A DNA stretch of 64,000 nt from Berberis thunbergii (Eukaryota; Streptophyta; Magnoliopsida; Ranunculales; Berberidaceae), in NCBI GenBank assembly GCA_003290165.1, contig QNQO01000543.1:372001-436000 (forward strand), in the 5' to 3' direction. The notes beneath the pieces are model-generated. The model saw nothing but the letters and a program-made list of their open reading frames with translations, was not told the origin of the DNA and did no database searches. Shown piece after piece: positions 9,264 to 23,206 of the stretch. The stretch's first letter is position 1, and each line of letters starts with the position of its first letter. A program made the translations under genes and the position numbers.

Positions 9264-12200
9264 ATGGGGCAACAAGAAGGCATTGGAGTTCCATTTTTGG
9301 ATTCTGATCATCATCATGTCCTAAAGACCAATGAGAAGAAGAGTTGGAGAAGGGCTTTGTTGATCTTGCTTACTGTGCTAACACTCACAAGTAAGTTTTT
9401 TCTCTCTAATTTGTAGACTTTATTTTGTTTGTAATTTTGCTGATCTTAAGTCAGTATTTGATTACTGATTGATATCATTACACACTTGAATTTGATTGTC
9501 TGAAGTGATATCACTAATGTGTACGTGTTTCAATTATTTCCTGGTATTTGCTAGTTTTCTTGGAAGATTTAATTTTGGAAAATCTCAACTAAAAATCCAG
9601 TGTACCTGACATCCCAGGGTTTTTTTTTTTTTTTTTTTTCTTGTGGATAAATAACTTCGACAGTGCCTTAGAAAATAATAATAAAATTACGAGCTTCCTT
9701 TCTTCTACAATTTCGCTTCAGGCTCTATTTCTAAAGGTTATTCTTTCTGGGCCTTTTCATGGCCATACCCATAACCAACCTTCTATCATCAGATTTGAGA
9801 ATTGCAATTTGGAGTAAAGGAAGAGAGGGTAAATAGAGGATAAAAACATGGAAAATGTTTAATACATATGTAACTCATGTTTGACTCTATAGAATAATAA
9901 AATGGCCTAAATATCCTTATTCATTCATTTAGAGTTTGGTTTTCTGTAATTAAGAATTTTTTTCATGGCATATATTTTGTTTCGCGATATACTTTTGCTT
10001 GAGGTGGTAATTGAGAAAATGGATTTCACGTCCTGAAATAAGCTGGTTCTTCACGCTAAACTTTTATTTGAAGTCAGTGATGAATCGATTTCACGTGCTA
10101 AGGTGACCCAAATAGCTTGGGAAATACTTGCTTTCGTGTTAAAAAACAAAATGCTACCAAACAAAGTCTGGATTATTAGAATTATTAACAAGGCTTGCAC
10201 TATTTGTGTTAGGTAAGAATTAATTCCCCTTTATTATATTTTCCGAAAATTTGTGAATATTTTAATGAATAAATACTCCATTGTGCCCTCCATTAACAAT
10301 TGAAGCAGGTGAACCACAGTTGGATAAACAAAGTTAAATTAATTTTGATGGGCCATAAAGCATGCATGATTTTCATAAAATAACAATTTGTTTTAATAAA
10401 TTATATATGTTATTAGACGATAACTCAATGATATCAAAGAAGTAAATGTATTCCTTATATTATTGGTATTGGTATGTTAATGTTTGGTGAATTACGTAAC
10501 GGTGAACCTCATTTAAATTGCAAGATAAGGTGGTTTATTGAGTGGACTTCAAGGATCTTGATCTTATAAGAAACCAATATTAAAAACCCATGCATATCTA
10601 ATCTAATGGTTTAATAACTCTGAAGAATGTAAATAAATGATCAAGTAAACAAACAACATACAAATTTATCCTACTTATGGATTTGAGTTTAGGAAAGACA
10701 TTTACCTGTTTTAGGGATAGCAATAGGTGAGGTTTGGATTTTTTGTTCACACTTTAGTCAGTCGAGTAATTAACAAAATGTTAACCCCTGCCCATTACCA
10801 CCCCTAACCTCGTTTATAAATAGTAAATGCAATTTTAATTTAATTGGGGTGCTTTAGGATTTGTACATACTCAACAATGACTATATCTTAAGTAGAAAAA
10901 CTATTATGAGGCTAAGAGGATGTGAATGGCTTATAACCCAAAAGATAGTAAATTTACAATAAAAATCATGCACTTAAAATACTTGCATTTGTACCATTGA
11001 AACATGCAATAGTAAAATCTGACTAACAAAAATCATGTTTGGTGAACGATAATTGAAGTAAAATTGCATATGACTTTTTTGTTTAAAATAATTATCATTT
11101 ACAACGAAAAAACAATTAGCATATCCAATGAAGTAATGAGCATCCGATGCTCCTGAGAATGACTTCTGCAACACTATGCTGGGACATGTGTGTTTTTCAG
11201 TCACAGTGTTTTATTCAGTCCCAAAACATCATAAACTACTAAACTGTGTCCTTTTGGTTGCTCTTATAGCATAATTGCATTGCAATGATGCAATCTTTAT
11301 TATTATTATTCAATCTTTTTTTATTTCAAAGCGTTAATAATAGTGGACAAGGAAACAAAATAGTTCATTCCAATTGGAATTGGGAATTGCTCCAATCTAC
11401 CATCAATTCTCATCTACAAAACAGATACACGCACAAAAAAAAAAATACCAAGTAATGTCTACTGCACTTTCTTAAATCTCAATTACAAAGCTATGATTTT
11501 TCAATGCTGATTTGTGGGTATTGCTACTTGGTGGTGGCCTTGAATTGTAGCTCTAGGCCTTGTAGCCCATCTAAGTTCAGACACATGGAGACCACTACTA
11601 GTGGGCAAGGAGGAGGAGGAGGAGATCAAGCACAGAGAAGCAAATGACGTAGTAGAGTCAGAGCATGGAGTGGTTGCAGCAGATGATGGACGATGCTCTG
11701 AAATAGGAGCATCCACACTCAGAGATGGTGGGCACGCGGTTGATGCAGCAGTGACCACAGCACTCTGTCTTGGTGTGGTAAATCCCATGTCTAGCGGGGT
11801 TGGTGGCGGTGGCTTCATGGTTGTCCGCTCTTCATCACCGTCACAATCCCGTGCTTTTGATTTGAGAGAGACTGCACCTTTGGCTGCTACACAGGTTAGT
11901 TTCTGTTGAGTTGAAGTCCTTATGAAGTTAGAATGGGTATTCTAAGAAAGTACAATCAGTCACTGCAGCTTGTATAATTTAAAGTTACAGTTGCTATCGT
12001 TTAGCATGTGAATTTGATCAAAATGTGAAACTTAATGAGGGAATGAATCACGGCAATTGAATGCTAGTATATGGCTATCGACCGTTGCTTAATACCTTCA
12101 CCCTCATATCCCCATATTACCATTTGTAGATACCACGTGGAAATTTACTCTTGATATTATAGGCTTATAGCTGTTGCTGGGTTACTTATAGTGTTATTTT

Positions 12201-14553
12201 TTACTCAACAGGACATGTACGCAAAGAATCCTAATGCCAAGTATGCAGGTGCACTCTCCATGGGGGTTCCAGGTGAGATAGCAGGTCTTCACGCAGCTTG
12301 GTTGAAATATGGGAGATTGCCTTGGAGAACTCTATTCCAACCTGCCATACACCTCGCCAAAGATGGGTTCATTGTTGCTCCTTATCTTGCATCAGCTATA
12401 AAGTCAAAAGAGAAGATGATCATGGATGATCCTGGCTTACGACAAGTGTTCGCCCCAAATGGGAAAGTGTTGGCTGAAGGTGAAACATGCTACAATATTG
12501 AACTCGCTCACAGTTTAGAAGCAGTGGCTGTACAAGGTCCACAAGCATTCTATAATGGCACTATAGGTGAGAATTTAATTAAGGATGTCAGAGAAGCTGG
12601 AGGCATTTTGACGATGGAAGACTTGAGGAATTACCAAGTGAAAGTAGTGGATGCAATGGTTGTGGATGTCATGGGCTACACAATATTAGGAATGCCACCC
12701 CCTTCAAGTGGTACTCTTGGGCTGTCAATGGTGAGTGATTCTCCTTATGCTCTTGGTGCAATTTTCTCAGGAGCTTTCCATACCTCATCATGTATCCCCT
12801 CTGTGACAAACAGGTTCTGAACATTTTAGATAGCTATGGAGCATCTGATGCCGCAAAGGGGTCACTTGGTCTTCATCGCCTAATTGAAGCTCTCAAGCAC
12901 ATGTTTGCCATCAGAATGAATCTAGGCGACCCAGATTTCGTAAATGCAACACCATACATTTCTGATATGCTTTCAAGGTCTTTTGCAAAGGAAATTCAGA
13001 AAAAGATAAATGACAACACCACCTTTCCTTCTGACTATTATATGAACAGGTTGATGAAATCAACTACAAAATTTCTTTATGATGAATGCTAATTGAAAAT
13101 CATTGGTTACAGTAAATCTTTTACTTTTCTTTCTCATTTTCAATAATTGCCAGATGGAGTCAACTGAGAGACCATGGAACAAGCCATTTCTGCGTCGTTG
13201 ATAGAGACAGAAATGCAGTATCGATGACAACAACTGTAAATTATTATTTTGGAGCAGGAGTGCTATCCCCTTCGACTGGTATTGTGCTCAACAATGAGAT
13301 GGGTGATTTTTCAACGCCTACAGAAATTTTTGAGGACCAGCTTCCTCCAGCTCCAGCCAATTTTATTGCACCGAAAAAAAGACCTTTGTCTTCTATGACG
13401 CCAGTCATCATACTTAAGGTACGGCATAAATATGAAATGGCCTTGATAATACCACTTTTTTCCAGGAGTTTTGTTTATTTCTATTGGGTGCAAGGCAAGT
13501 GGGTTAGTGTCAATGGCATAACGGTGGGATTCAGTTCCTGGTCATGTTCATTTAGAAGCAATTCTAACAACTTCTAGGAGTTGCGATCAAAATTTTGCAG
13601 CTCAATATTCTCCAAAGGTCATATACATTTATTGTTTTGGAAATTCCAACTGAAAAAGAAAAATAGAGAAATGTTGCGCTCTTTGGAGAGCAAAGTTTCT
13701 ATAGAATTATAGTAATCAAAGCATAAAATTGTCCTAATTCTTGGAGGTTGATTGAGTTGCTTTGGGAATCCCTTAATTCTTCATTGTTTACACGTTAAAA
13801 GGAGAGGGAAAGCGGGGTGATTAGTTAGAGCTATAGATCACATATTATTTTGGTCGTTTACAGTTTCTGCTTGCATTTGTCATTGTTGAATAGCCCTACT
13901 GTATAACTCCATTTGGTGGGTTTTTTTTTTTTTTTGGTAATGCAAAGAGACTTGCAAGAGTAGCAAGGCAAGAAATCGCAACATATGCTAGCTCTAATAT
14001 GGTCAAATTCCAGAATAATCTAGTACTAGCAATGAAGCTTACTTCGGGGGGCTTTTCTCTGCAGGGTAATCAGTTAGTCGGGGTCATTGGAGGGAGTGGT
14101 GGAATGTACATAATCCCTGCAGTGATTCAGGTTTTTCTCAACCATTTTATTTTGGGAATGGAACCCCTGGCCGCCGTTCAACATCCAAGGGTCTTCCACA
14201 CGGTCTGTTTAACTGTTTTATAGAATACTAGACTAATCTTCAGCTTAGAAACTGTAGTTTACAAAAATTATTGCGTGCAGCTAATACCAAATGTGGTATT
14301 GTATGAAAACTGGACGGTGATTGATGGCGATCACATTGAGCTCTCCGATGAGAATAAGCTTTTCTTGGCAGAGAGAAATCATCAATTGAAGGGTAAGGCA
14401 GGTGGAGCTATCTGCCAACTTGTTGTACAGACACTACAAACACCGAACCTCATGGGAAGAAAAGTCGGAGCAAAGGCCATTGATGAAGTTGTCCATGGAA
14501 TTCTTACTGCTGTGAGCGATCCAAGGAAAGATGGAAGACCGGCAGCTGTTTGA
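9264..14553 (+). CDS. GGT4: Gamma-glutamyltransferase, GGT4-like (vacuolar type)
   Basis: Gamma-glutamyltransferase (EC 2.3.2.2), which removes the gamma-glutamyl group from glutathione and its S-conjugates. Seven exons with GT-AG introns: 9264-9390, 11551-11894, 12212-12730, 12814-13049, 13154-13418, 14065-14202, 14281-14553. These join in phase to 633 residues, close to the plant family length. Residues ~28-47 (RALLILLTVLTL...) form a membrane anchor, matching the vacuolar GGT4 form. Large-subunit motif ESEHGVVAADDGRCSE precedes the autocleavage site HGTSHFCVVD, where Thr418 is the predicted nucleophile and new N-terminus. The Ser488-Ser489 pair (RPLSSMTP) and oxyanion glycines (GGSGGM, 506-511) are present, and the end is SDPRKDGRPAAV. 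The start of exon 2 is the least certain junction (a weak acceptor at 11550, chosen by phase and an upstream stop). Intron 1 is 2.16 kb. Confidence 0.93.
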
Positions 14554-15039
14554 TTTGTACGTGTCACGAGATCTAGTCAAATATTTTTTGGCAAGGCTTC
14601 AGACTTCGGACACCGAGTTTTGCCACTGCATGTAACTGGAATATTTCCTTTTAGTTTTAACAGGCTCTGGCCTGATGAGTCCAAACACAATTGAATGTAG
14701 ACAATGATGCATTGTGCATTCCAATGCAAAGACGCCATTCACATCTGATTCCCATAAGATTGGATCTCTTGGGGAGGCCAATATATTTTCTTTGGAGTAG
14801 GGCACCTTTAAGGGTTTAATAGCTATATGCTTTGTGGATGTTCTAGTGATCATCTTGCCTGCTACGTAACAACTGTGGATACGAGCTTCAACACATGTTA
14901 GCGTGCATTTGGCTTTTTCATTTTGGCTACCTATTGCATTCCATTAGAGCATCTCCAGCAGTCATGGATGTACAATGGCAATTGATATATAGCATAATGG
15001 TGACAGTTGGAATATTATTAGATCCGCACCAAGACCTCA
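14554..15039. other. GGT 3' flank
   Basis: 3' untranslated region and flank of the gamma-glutamyltransferase gene. A short stretch near 14945 (GAGCATCTCCAGCAG) resembles ends of plant mobile elements, but no partner end is visible. Confidence 0.5.
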
Positions 15040-15514
15040 TGTCAGTAATCAATGAAGAACAACTAAATCAATGCATATCTAAAGCTATTGACGAAGAATA
15101 TCCTTATAACAATCCTCACGAATCAAGAAATACACAACGGAAAAGTCTTCCGCTTCAAGAACCTTTATCCTATTTCTCTCAAACCGGATGGGAAAGTAAG
15201 AGGTAGAGAATTAGGTTTGGAGTGGGGACCTCAACCGTATATATAAAGCCTAATTTTATTATTAGCCCATTACCAATAATATAATTATAGTAGGCCTTTA
15301 ATAAGTATCTACATGTAAATAACATCCATACGCAATTTAGGAACACATATCAAGACCTACAACATATAATTAGAAACATGTTTATGACCCTGATCATATT
15401 TCTTAATTATCACAACTAACCGGGTCTAATCAAAACCACTCATTTATAGTTTGACAGTCAAAAGCGTATAATAATATGAACTATGTAGGTCTACCTTAAG
15501 GTAATTTTCTAACA
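15040..15514 (-). repeat. 3' LTR of decayed Copia element
   Basis: Begins TGTCAGTAATCAA and ends TTTTCTAACA on the plus strand. Aligns with 21373-21794, with many substitutions and an extra segment near 15450-15490. Confidence 0.75.
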
Positions 15515-18500
15515 ATCTCTCACTTCGACCACATAGATCATCTATAGATTATATATTGTAAAACCTTATTAACTCAAAATTTGACTGTCAAGAGTTGTGA
15601 GTATCGTCTCTAAACAATCTGGTTCATTGAAAATATCAATATAGGATTGTAGCGGCCTTCACCACATTTATCATGGATGGATCCACCCATGGTAACAAAT
15701 AACAAGACAATCAACGACATAGATCAAAGTATGGATGTGTGGCATGAAAATGTCATGGAATGTGATCCTTGATGATGTCCATTTTCAACTGGTCCTACCT
15801 TGTAATTGAAAAAATTGAATCGCCTTATTTTACTTAATCAAACTGTGTGTGCGTAACTATAATTGAAAAAGTATAAATTTTGATTTCAATATCATTAATA
15901 AACTAAAGGTGGTTACCTAAAGTTAATCAAATGACATTTAAACATGGTAATATAGACTCCCAAAGATAATGAACATCATAAAAGCTAACCGTGCTGTAAA
16001 TGAGATACATGTTCATTGAACACCTTATGTGGTATATCTTAATAAATAATACATAGTGAGATATGTATTAATAAACTCAATTGTCATAAAATGATTTTGA
16101 ATTTTTTTAACGACAAAAAAAATGTAATCGATGTAATTTAGAATGAACTATTGTCATTCTCTGAATACAATCAGTGGATATCCATAATGTTTCTCAATGA
16201 AACCCATAGCATGAAGCCCTGAAATAAATAAAAAAAACAAAAAAAACAACCATAATGTTTGATCACATGCTTTAAATCAATCAAAGAATTCTATTATCTG
16301 GCCAGTACACTAAAATAATTAAATCTGAATATCTAATCCAGTTGATTAGATCTCTAGCATGTGAGCATAAACTTTTATTTTTTTTTAAATACCACAACAG
16401 CTGCTATTTAGTGATCATTCTTCAGTCTAAAATATTTGCCAAACATTCCGACGATATATATAATATCTTAACACATATAAATTTATCATACAGTATAATC
16501 TCTACTACCTATGTATTAGACATAATTTTAATGTACTTCTTTCATATATAAATCATTATTTGGACATTTGAGCAAACTTGTTACTCGTAACAATGAGTAT
16601 TTTACATAGTGGAAAGAACTTATCAAATGTCAATTAAAAAAATATCTTATGTGATAGACCAATAATACTATGTGATGGACCAATCATACTATGTGATCAG
16701 TACAATTAGTCTATATGTCTATCACAAAATATATTTTAGCAAAAAACCTTAATAATAAATTTTGTTGAAAAGAATAAACTTATGACAAAATTTTCAAGTA
16801 GGATGTGATCAACATATAACACTAGAAAAAATCAATTTTCTTCACACTAATCTTATGATTAACACATTGATCAACCGAATTTCCCCAAAAACTGAAAGAG
16901 GAAATTAACTATTAAACCTTTTAGGTTTTGTTTTTAGTTTGACCCTCATTAGTTTATATTGAATAGAGTTTAACCCTTATTTTAAATTTTAATTGAATTT
17001 AACACTCATTTTCTAACAAAATCGCTAGGTCAATGACGTTGACGGATTAAGATTTATTTAATGACTGAAATACCCCAACTCTAAATACACATGCCTTGCA
17101 TGTACAAAATTCATAAAAGATTATCCAAAGGTTCATATTTTTCATACTGATCTCAAGGCAATCCTAAGGACCTGTTTTTTCTTCCTTTTCCCCAAACTTT
17201 TCTTCCAAAAACCACCATCCCCAACCCGTCCTCCATCTTGTGCCCTTTCCTTTGACCGCCATTAAATCCACACACCTCATCCCTGATATTTATCCTCCCA
17301 CCACCCCTGCACTCACCTATTTGTTAGGATGGTGTTTTGAACAATGGGAGACGAACCCATTCAATCGCATCGGGATCGAATGCAAAAGCCTGGTTGTTCT
17401 TGATGAATATATTGTTCTTGCCATTAAGGAAGAATCATGGATTCTTAAACTTGGAACAAAATGAAGGACTGGCGGCCGCAAAGCGCCATTGCTTGCACAC
17501 TGCAAATCCATCCCAAAGGTGGGTGAGTTGTTGAATTTTGTGAATTTCGATTCAATTTTGTTGGATTTTGGAGTTTGGGTGTGATGCTTTGATGGAGGAT
17601 TTTGGTAATTGGCATGAATTTGGGTGAAATGAATACATGCTTGTTATTGTGTCTATATAATTTGCATTGTTGCAATGTTCAACTAATAATCCCTTTTTTA
17701 CCATTGCCAACATATTGTGAATTACAACATAAATTTACTCATAAATATCACTCATTTTAATATATTGCAGGTTTTGCAAACTATTTTATGATATTGATAC
17801 AAGACTTTCTACTTTGATGTACTGCAAGACCTAACAAACTTGAACCCATGCTTGATCAACCCAATCGAACAAGGCTTATAGGGCTTATGAAGATTGCAAA
17901 TTAACCAAAATCTTAAAGAATATCAATGCTAGCATTTTGTTTTTTAGTGGCGTTAATATAATCAGAGTGAGAAATTGACTCCGATACAGAGTGTCGAAAC
18001 GTGAGGCGGTTGGGGTCAAGCATCGTATAACGGTGGTGGAAGGAAAAATATAAGGGATGAGGAGTGTGAATTTGATGGCGGTGAAAGGAAATAGCACAAG
18101 ATGGATAATGGGTTGATGGTTTTTGGCAGAAAAGTTGGAGGAAGAGGAAGAAAAAAATTGATATTTAGGATTGCCCTAAGATCAGTATGAAAAATTTGAG
18201 CCTTTGGATAATCTTTTATGAATTTTGTACATGAAAGGCATGTGTATCTAAGTTGGGGTATTTCAGTCATTAAATGAATCTTGACCAATCAACATGACCT
18301 AACGGTTTTGTCAGAAAATGATTGTTAAACTCAATTAAAATTTAAAATTAGGGTTAAACTCTATTCAGTATAAAATAATGAGGGTCAAACTAAAAAAAAA
18401 CCAAACTTTTTATACCGTTGACGAGATGTTTGTTTTAAACCATAGATGAATTTCTTTAATTTGTAAACTTTATGTTATGATTTTTTTTATCTCAAAACCT

Positions 18501-21330
18501 TGTGATTGCTTTATACAAATAGTTTCTTCAACATATCTATTAAAAAATGCAGTCTTAACATACATCTAATGTAGCTCTAAATCATAATGAGCTACAACTG
18601 TCATGATAATTCTAAAAGAGGCTTTCGTAAAAATCAGAGAAAATGTCTCTTTATAATCAATGCTTTCATTTTGAGTAAAGCCTTGAGCGACAAGACGTGT
18701 CTTATATCTTTTGATATTGCCTTTGAATCACGGTTGGTTTTAAAAAATAAAAACTCATTTGCATCCAATTGGTTTCACACCCTTAGGCAACTCGACAATA
18801 TCCCAAATGTCGTTGTCCTTCATAGACTGTAACTGATCTAACATAACATTCATCCAATCTGGAGGGTCATTTTGTTTGGCTTGAAGGAAAGTAATATGAT
18901 CATTTTCCATTCTTATATCAAAATCATGCTCATCAAGATAAACTACATAAGCATATGAAATAACAAATATATTCTCTCTATTGGATCTCCTTATTGACAC
19001 TTCTAACTGGGGAGGTTGAGATTATTCTGGATTGGCAGAAGGCAACACATGAATATCTTTGTGATTGTTCAAAAATAGAAATGATCATATTAACAGGGTG
19101 AATATTCATCATAGGAATGTCAGCATGTTCTTCTTCAAAACTAATATTCACAGATTGTGTACTCCCACTATTCTCAACATCCACAATAAATTTGGCATTA
19201 TCCGTCTCGATTAAGGTATTAGTAGAGAGAAAAAAAAAACTTGAACCCTCTTGATCTTCTTAGGTATCCAATAGTAGCAACTAACAGTTCTTAAGTCCAA
19301 TTTTCCTTTACTAGGTTTGTACCCCAAATATGTAAGTGCCTAATGATAGAACATTTTTCGATCCATATCTTGTATGGGGTTTTATTTAGTGCTTTACTGA
19401 TACTCTATCAATGATATAAACTGCAGTCTTTAAGGCCCCCAATAAGGCTCTGGTAAGGTATAATGACAAATCATATTTCTAACTATGTCTTTTAGGGTCC
19501 AATTTTGTATTTTAGATACACCATTTTGACATGGTGTCCTTAGCATAGTGTATTGAGGGATGATGTTACATACATGTAAGTATTTCACAAATAGACCTAA
19601 ACATTGGGCTGATCCATTGTATTTACCATAATATTCACCATAGTATTAACCACCCCGATTGGATCTAACAACCTTGATTTTCTTATTATGTTGACTTTCA
19701 ATCTCAACTTTATAGGCTTTGAACACATCTAATGATTGTGATTTTTCATGTATTTAGTATAGACCCCTTTGGTGAGAACAATCTTCTGAAAAAGTGATAA
19801 AATGTTGTTGATCGTTCCAAAAAGCCGTAGGGAATGAACTATGAATATCAATATGTATAAATCTAAGATACTTGAACTCCTATGAGCACCTAACTTTTTT
19901 GTGTTTGTTTGTTTCCCCTTTATGCATTCAATGCAAATCGTAAAATCTATAAAAATCAAGGCTACCAAGAACTCCAGTTGACACGAGTCTTTCAATCATT
20001 GGTCGAGAGATATGACCTAGACGCCTATGCCATAATATAAAAGATTTCTCTTTAGTTAATCTTCACTCAATACCATAATTATTAACATGCAAGGTTTCAT
20101 ATGATTGTAAGTGAGAAACATCTAAATTTAACTTATATAGATTATCAATCGGAAATCCAGAACCAATAATATTAGTATTTTGAAAGAGACTAAACTTTCA
20201 TTTCCAAAGGAAAAAAATATAATCTCATTTATCCAAACTGAAAAACAGAAATTAAATTTCACCAAAATGACGGTATATAAAAAGTCTCATCCAAATTTAA
20301 ATAAAAACTAGACTCTAATTTTAATCTAAAAACTCCAACTGCATCTACATAAGCTTTATTGTGATCTCCCATGTAAATGAACCTTTCAACATCATATGAT
20401 TTTCGACTCCTTATGCAACCTTGAATGGAAATACTGATGTGAATAGTTGAGACAAGCAAAAACAAAACGAATATTTGACGTGGTACCTCAGTTATATTAA
20501 ATTCAGAACAAACAAAACTAACATTAACACATTTCTTTGTGAGTCACTTCTATTATTTGAGACATTCATTTTTCACATGACCCGTTTTCTTGCAAAATAA
20601 TCAGTGGCAACTTTTTCATGTTTCTGTTGCACATTTGTCGGTGAAGTCTCTTTAGATGAAGTTCCTTTAATTTTAAATTAGTTTTTTTATGTCTGAATTT
20701 CCATTTGAAAATGAAGCCATGTGAGCACTTTCTGTTTTTTCTCGTTTCAATCTTTCCTCTTTTTGCACACACTGAACAATGAGCTCATCAATAGTCCATT
20801 TCTCCATTTGAATATTGTAGTTGATCTTAAAAAGACCAAACTGTCTAGGAAGAAAGATCAAAATGTGGTGCACAAGATCATCAGAAAATTTAATCTTTAG
20901 TGTCCTCATTTTTGCATCAAGATTAGGCATTTCCATAATATACACACTTATATTTCTTTTGCCAATATACCGCATGATAACGAGTTTCCTAATAAGCGTA
21001 CTTGCCTCTACCTTTTCGATGCAACAAATCGGTTTGCAACCCGACGTAAGAAATTTTTAGCATTTTCCTCCTTAGGTATTGCATTGCAAAAAGTTTTAGA
21101 AATAAAATGCTTCATTATCATAAGACTAATGCGATCAAAACCTTCTCATTTTTCATAAGAAGCCTTCTTCAGCTGAACTAGAATCAATAGGCTTAGTGGG
21201 TTCATCAACATGAAGCGCGTAATCTAAATCCATACACCAAAAAATGATCATAATATGCTCTTTTCAGTTTTCAAAATTGGAACCATTAAGTACTGCAATG
21301 TTATTGAAATTGGTAGATATCGAATAAGCA
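15515..21330 (-). pseudogene. Copia gag-pol relic
   Basis: Minus-strand pieces in Copia order. Gag lies at about 21320-20500 (NGSNFENWKEHI; YIMEMPNLDAKMRTLKIKF; remnant zinc knuckle). Integrase is at about 20060-19330 (LWHRRLGHISRPMIERL; RSNRGGEYYG). RT starts at about 18870 (MKDNDIWDIVELPKGVKPIG) and runs through VAQGFTQNESIDYKETFS to LKKFIYGLKQTSRQ at about 18440. The RT resumes left of the nested element with VDQCVNHKISVKK, followed by RNase H traces to about 15900. Numerous stops and frameshifts make it inactive. Confidence 0.8.
16924..18402. mobile_element. Mutator-like element with long TIRs (possible Pack-MULE)
   Basis: A 1479-bp insertion in the Copia RT. Terminal inverted repeats are about 375 bp each (16924-17300 and 18028-18402), both starting GGTTTT...AGTTTGACCCTC and staying alignable through TGACTGAAATACCCCAACT. 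Flanks AAACCTTTTA (16914-16923) and AAACTTTTTA (18403-18412) are a 10-bp target duplication with one mismatch, as expected for Mutator-like elements. The Copia frame resumes on each side. The inner ~700 bp contains no transposase. A short open stretch near 17390-17460 (LVVLDEYIVLAIKEESWI) may be captured host sequence; I do not recognise the gene. Confidence 0.8.
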
Positions 21331-21372
21331 TTCACTAAATAACATAAAAGAACAACTCACATTAAAAACTCA

Positions 21373-21794
21373 TGTCAGTAATCAATAAAGAACCTAAATC
21401 AATAAGTACCTAAAGTTATTGATGAAGAGTATCCTTGTAGCAGTACACAATGGAGAAGTCTTCCATCTCCATAACCTTTATCCTATTTCTCTCAAACCGG
21501 ATGGGAAAATAAGCGCTAGATAATTAGGTTTCGAGTGAGGACCTCAACCATATATATATAGAGCCCTAATTCTATTATTAGCCCATTATTAATAACAGTA
21601 TGGTTTAAATAAGTATCTATACATAAATAACCTCCATACTCAATTTAGTAACAAATGTCAAGACCTATAACAGTAATTAGACATGTGCTTATGACCCTGG
21701 TCTTGTTTCTTAATGATCACAACTAATCAGGTTTAATCAAAACACTCACCTGTTATTTAATTATGCAGGTCCACCTTAAGGAAATTTTCTAACA
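21373..21794 (-). repeat. 5' LTR of decayed Copia element
   Basis: Minus strand begins TGTTAGAAAATTTCC; pairs with the LTR at 15040-15514. The expected tRNA-Met primer binding site at 21360-21372 is not recognisable. Confidence 0.7.
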
Positions 21795-23206
21795 GGTGAT
21801 CCTTACGTCATGCCAAAAACCCTTTAGTAGAATGTACAACTTTACACATTTGGCCAAAATGTGTATAAAGCTACATAACATCCTGCTACACTACCAAAAA
21901 TTTGGGTCGATGAACTAGAGGCTGTACCACCCTAATTACATCAATTTTTGTACTTTGCTAGTAAGGGTAATAACTACTTTATGTAATAGGGCCTCAAGCC
22001 CCTCATTTAGTCATTTGCACGAATTTGCACTATGCAAGACAACCTACTAATTTTTCGTTCAAATCACTCGAGCTGCATATATATTGCATAATGTAGAACA
22101 AATTTTAGAAAAATTTATAGCATTCTACTACTCTGTTTAAGCATTCCAACACCCATTGTCCAAGACCACCCGAAAGGTAGGTCCTTGAACACCTACAAAT
22201 ATCATTTACCGAGATATTTAATTGGATGGACCTATACACATATGTTGAGGAACGATGTTGAAACTGACTGAAGTTTTGGCATAGTGTTTCTAGTGTTAAT
22301 TTGTAATTTTTCTCAAAATTTCATCTTAAAGGAAGTAAAAATATTTTTATTAGTTTGCCAGGGACCCGAAACATGAAATTATCAAAGAGTGTCCTATCCC
22401 CCAATCAAATTGATATTTGATAATTATTTGGTTTTCTTTGTATGTGAAAAGTAGGGTTGTTCATAGTTCGGTATCAACTTGAAACCTCAAATTAAACCAT
22501 CTCAGTCGGTTTGACATAAATCCAAACTGAACCATAAATAACTATGTTATGTATTATAATAGTGTATTTCCGAGCCGTTGGCACAATATGATTTTTTTGG
22601 ATAAACCTCATGACATGCCAACCCATCTACGTCACCATGAACACACTTACTTTGTCCAAGAAATTAATTGGAAAACATAAAAGAGTGTAAGTGAGGGTGA
22701 AAAGAAATTTATGTGTAAAAATTTCATAGTTGCCCAACCAACAAATTTGAAATTGCATATAATAACAAATATTCAAAAACTCTCACTGTAAATTTATGTG
22801 TACAAATCAAAATAGATTTATAAAATAAAATAAAAAATAAACTTATACTTGAAAGATGAGTTAATTGAAAGCAAGAAATGAAATAGTGTAAGTGGGGATT
22901 AAAATAAATTGAAAGAGTATAAGAGATATTAAAATATGAAAAATTGTCTAGGATCGATAAATCTTTATGTGAGATAGACTAGGGTATTCCCCATACCGTT
23001 GACACGATAAAAGTTTAACATGATTAGTAAAGTTTAGTTTATTTTAAATATCAAGATAAATAAATAATAAATATTGGGTACGATAATCGAACATATGCAC
23101 TATTGATGCTTTAACTTGAGGGAATAGATGATCTAGTTCAACCAAAGCAGGAAAAAAGAAACAATATGAAGACTAATTAACATTTTGAATCTTTAGAACT
23201 TTATCC
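21795..23206. other. Intergenic, no gene seen
   Basis: AT-rich sequence without recognisable coding content or clear repeat structure; probably old mobile-element debris. Confidence 0.4.

Larger units (their letters stand above)
15040..21794 (-). mobile_element. Decayed Copia retrotransposon with nested Mutator-like element
   Basis: Complete but degenerate Copia element on the minus strand. The left (3') LTR is 15040-15514 and the right (5') LTR 21373-21794. They share blocks such as CTCTCAAACCGGATGGGAAA but are visibly diverged. Adjacent to the left LTR is a Copia-type polypurine context (GGTCGAAGTGAGAGATT on the minus strand). The order gag, integrase, RT, RNase H is preserved from right to left, all broken by stops and frameshifts. 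The RT domain is interrupted by a 1.48-kb TIR element (16924-18402). No clear target duplication is found. Confidence 0.85.

Noticed and set aside
11501..11818. Minus-strand ORF of 105 codons
   Set aside because: Shadow of GGT exon 2.
12731..12813. Open frame continuing past GGT exon 3
   Set aside because: Chance read-through of a short intron; GT-AG borders and family alignment place the junction at 12730/12814.
15030..15044. Target duplication for the decayed Copia element
   Set aside because: CCTCA on the left does not match GGTGA on the right; not claimed.
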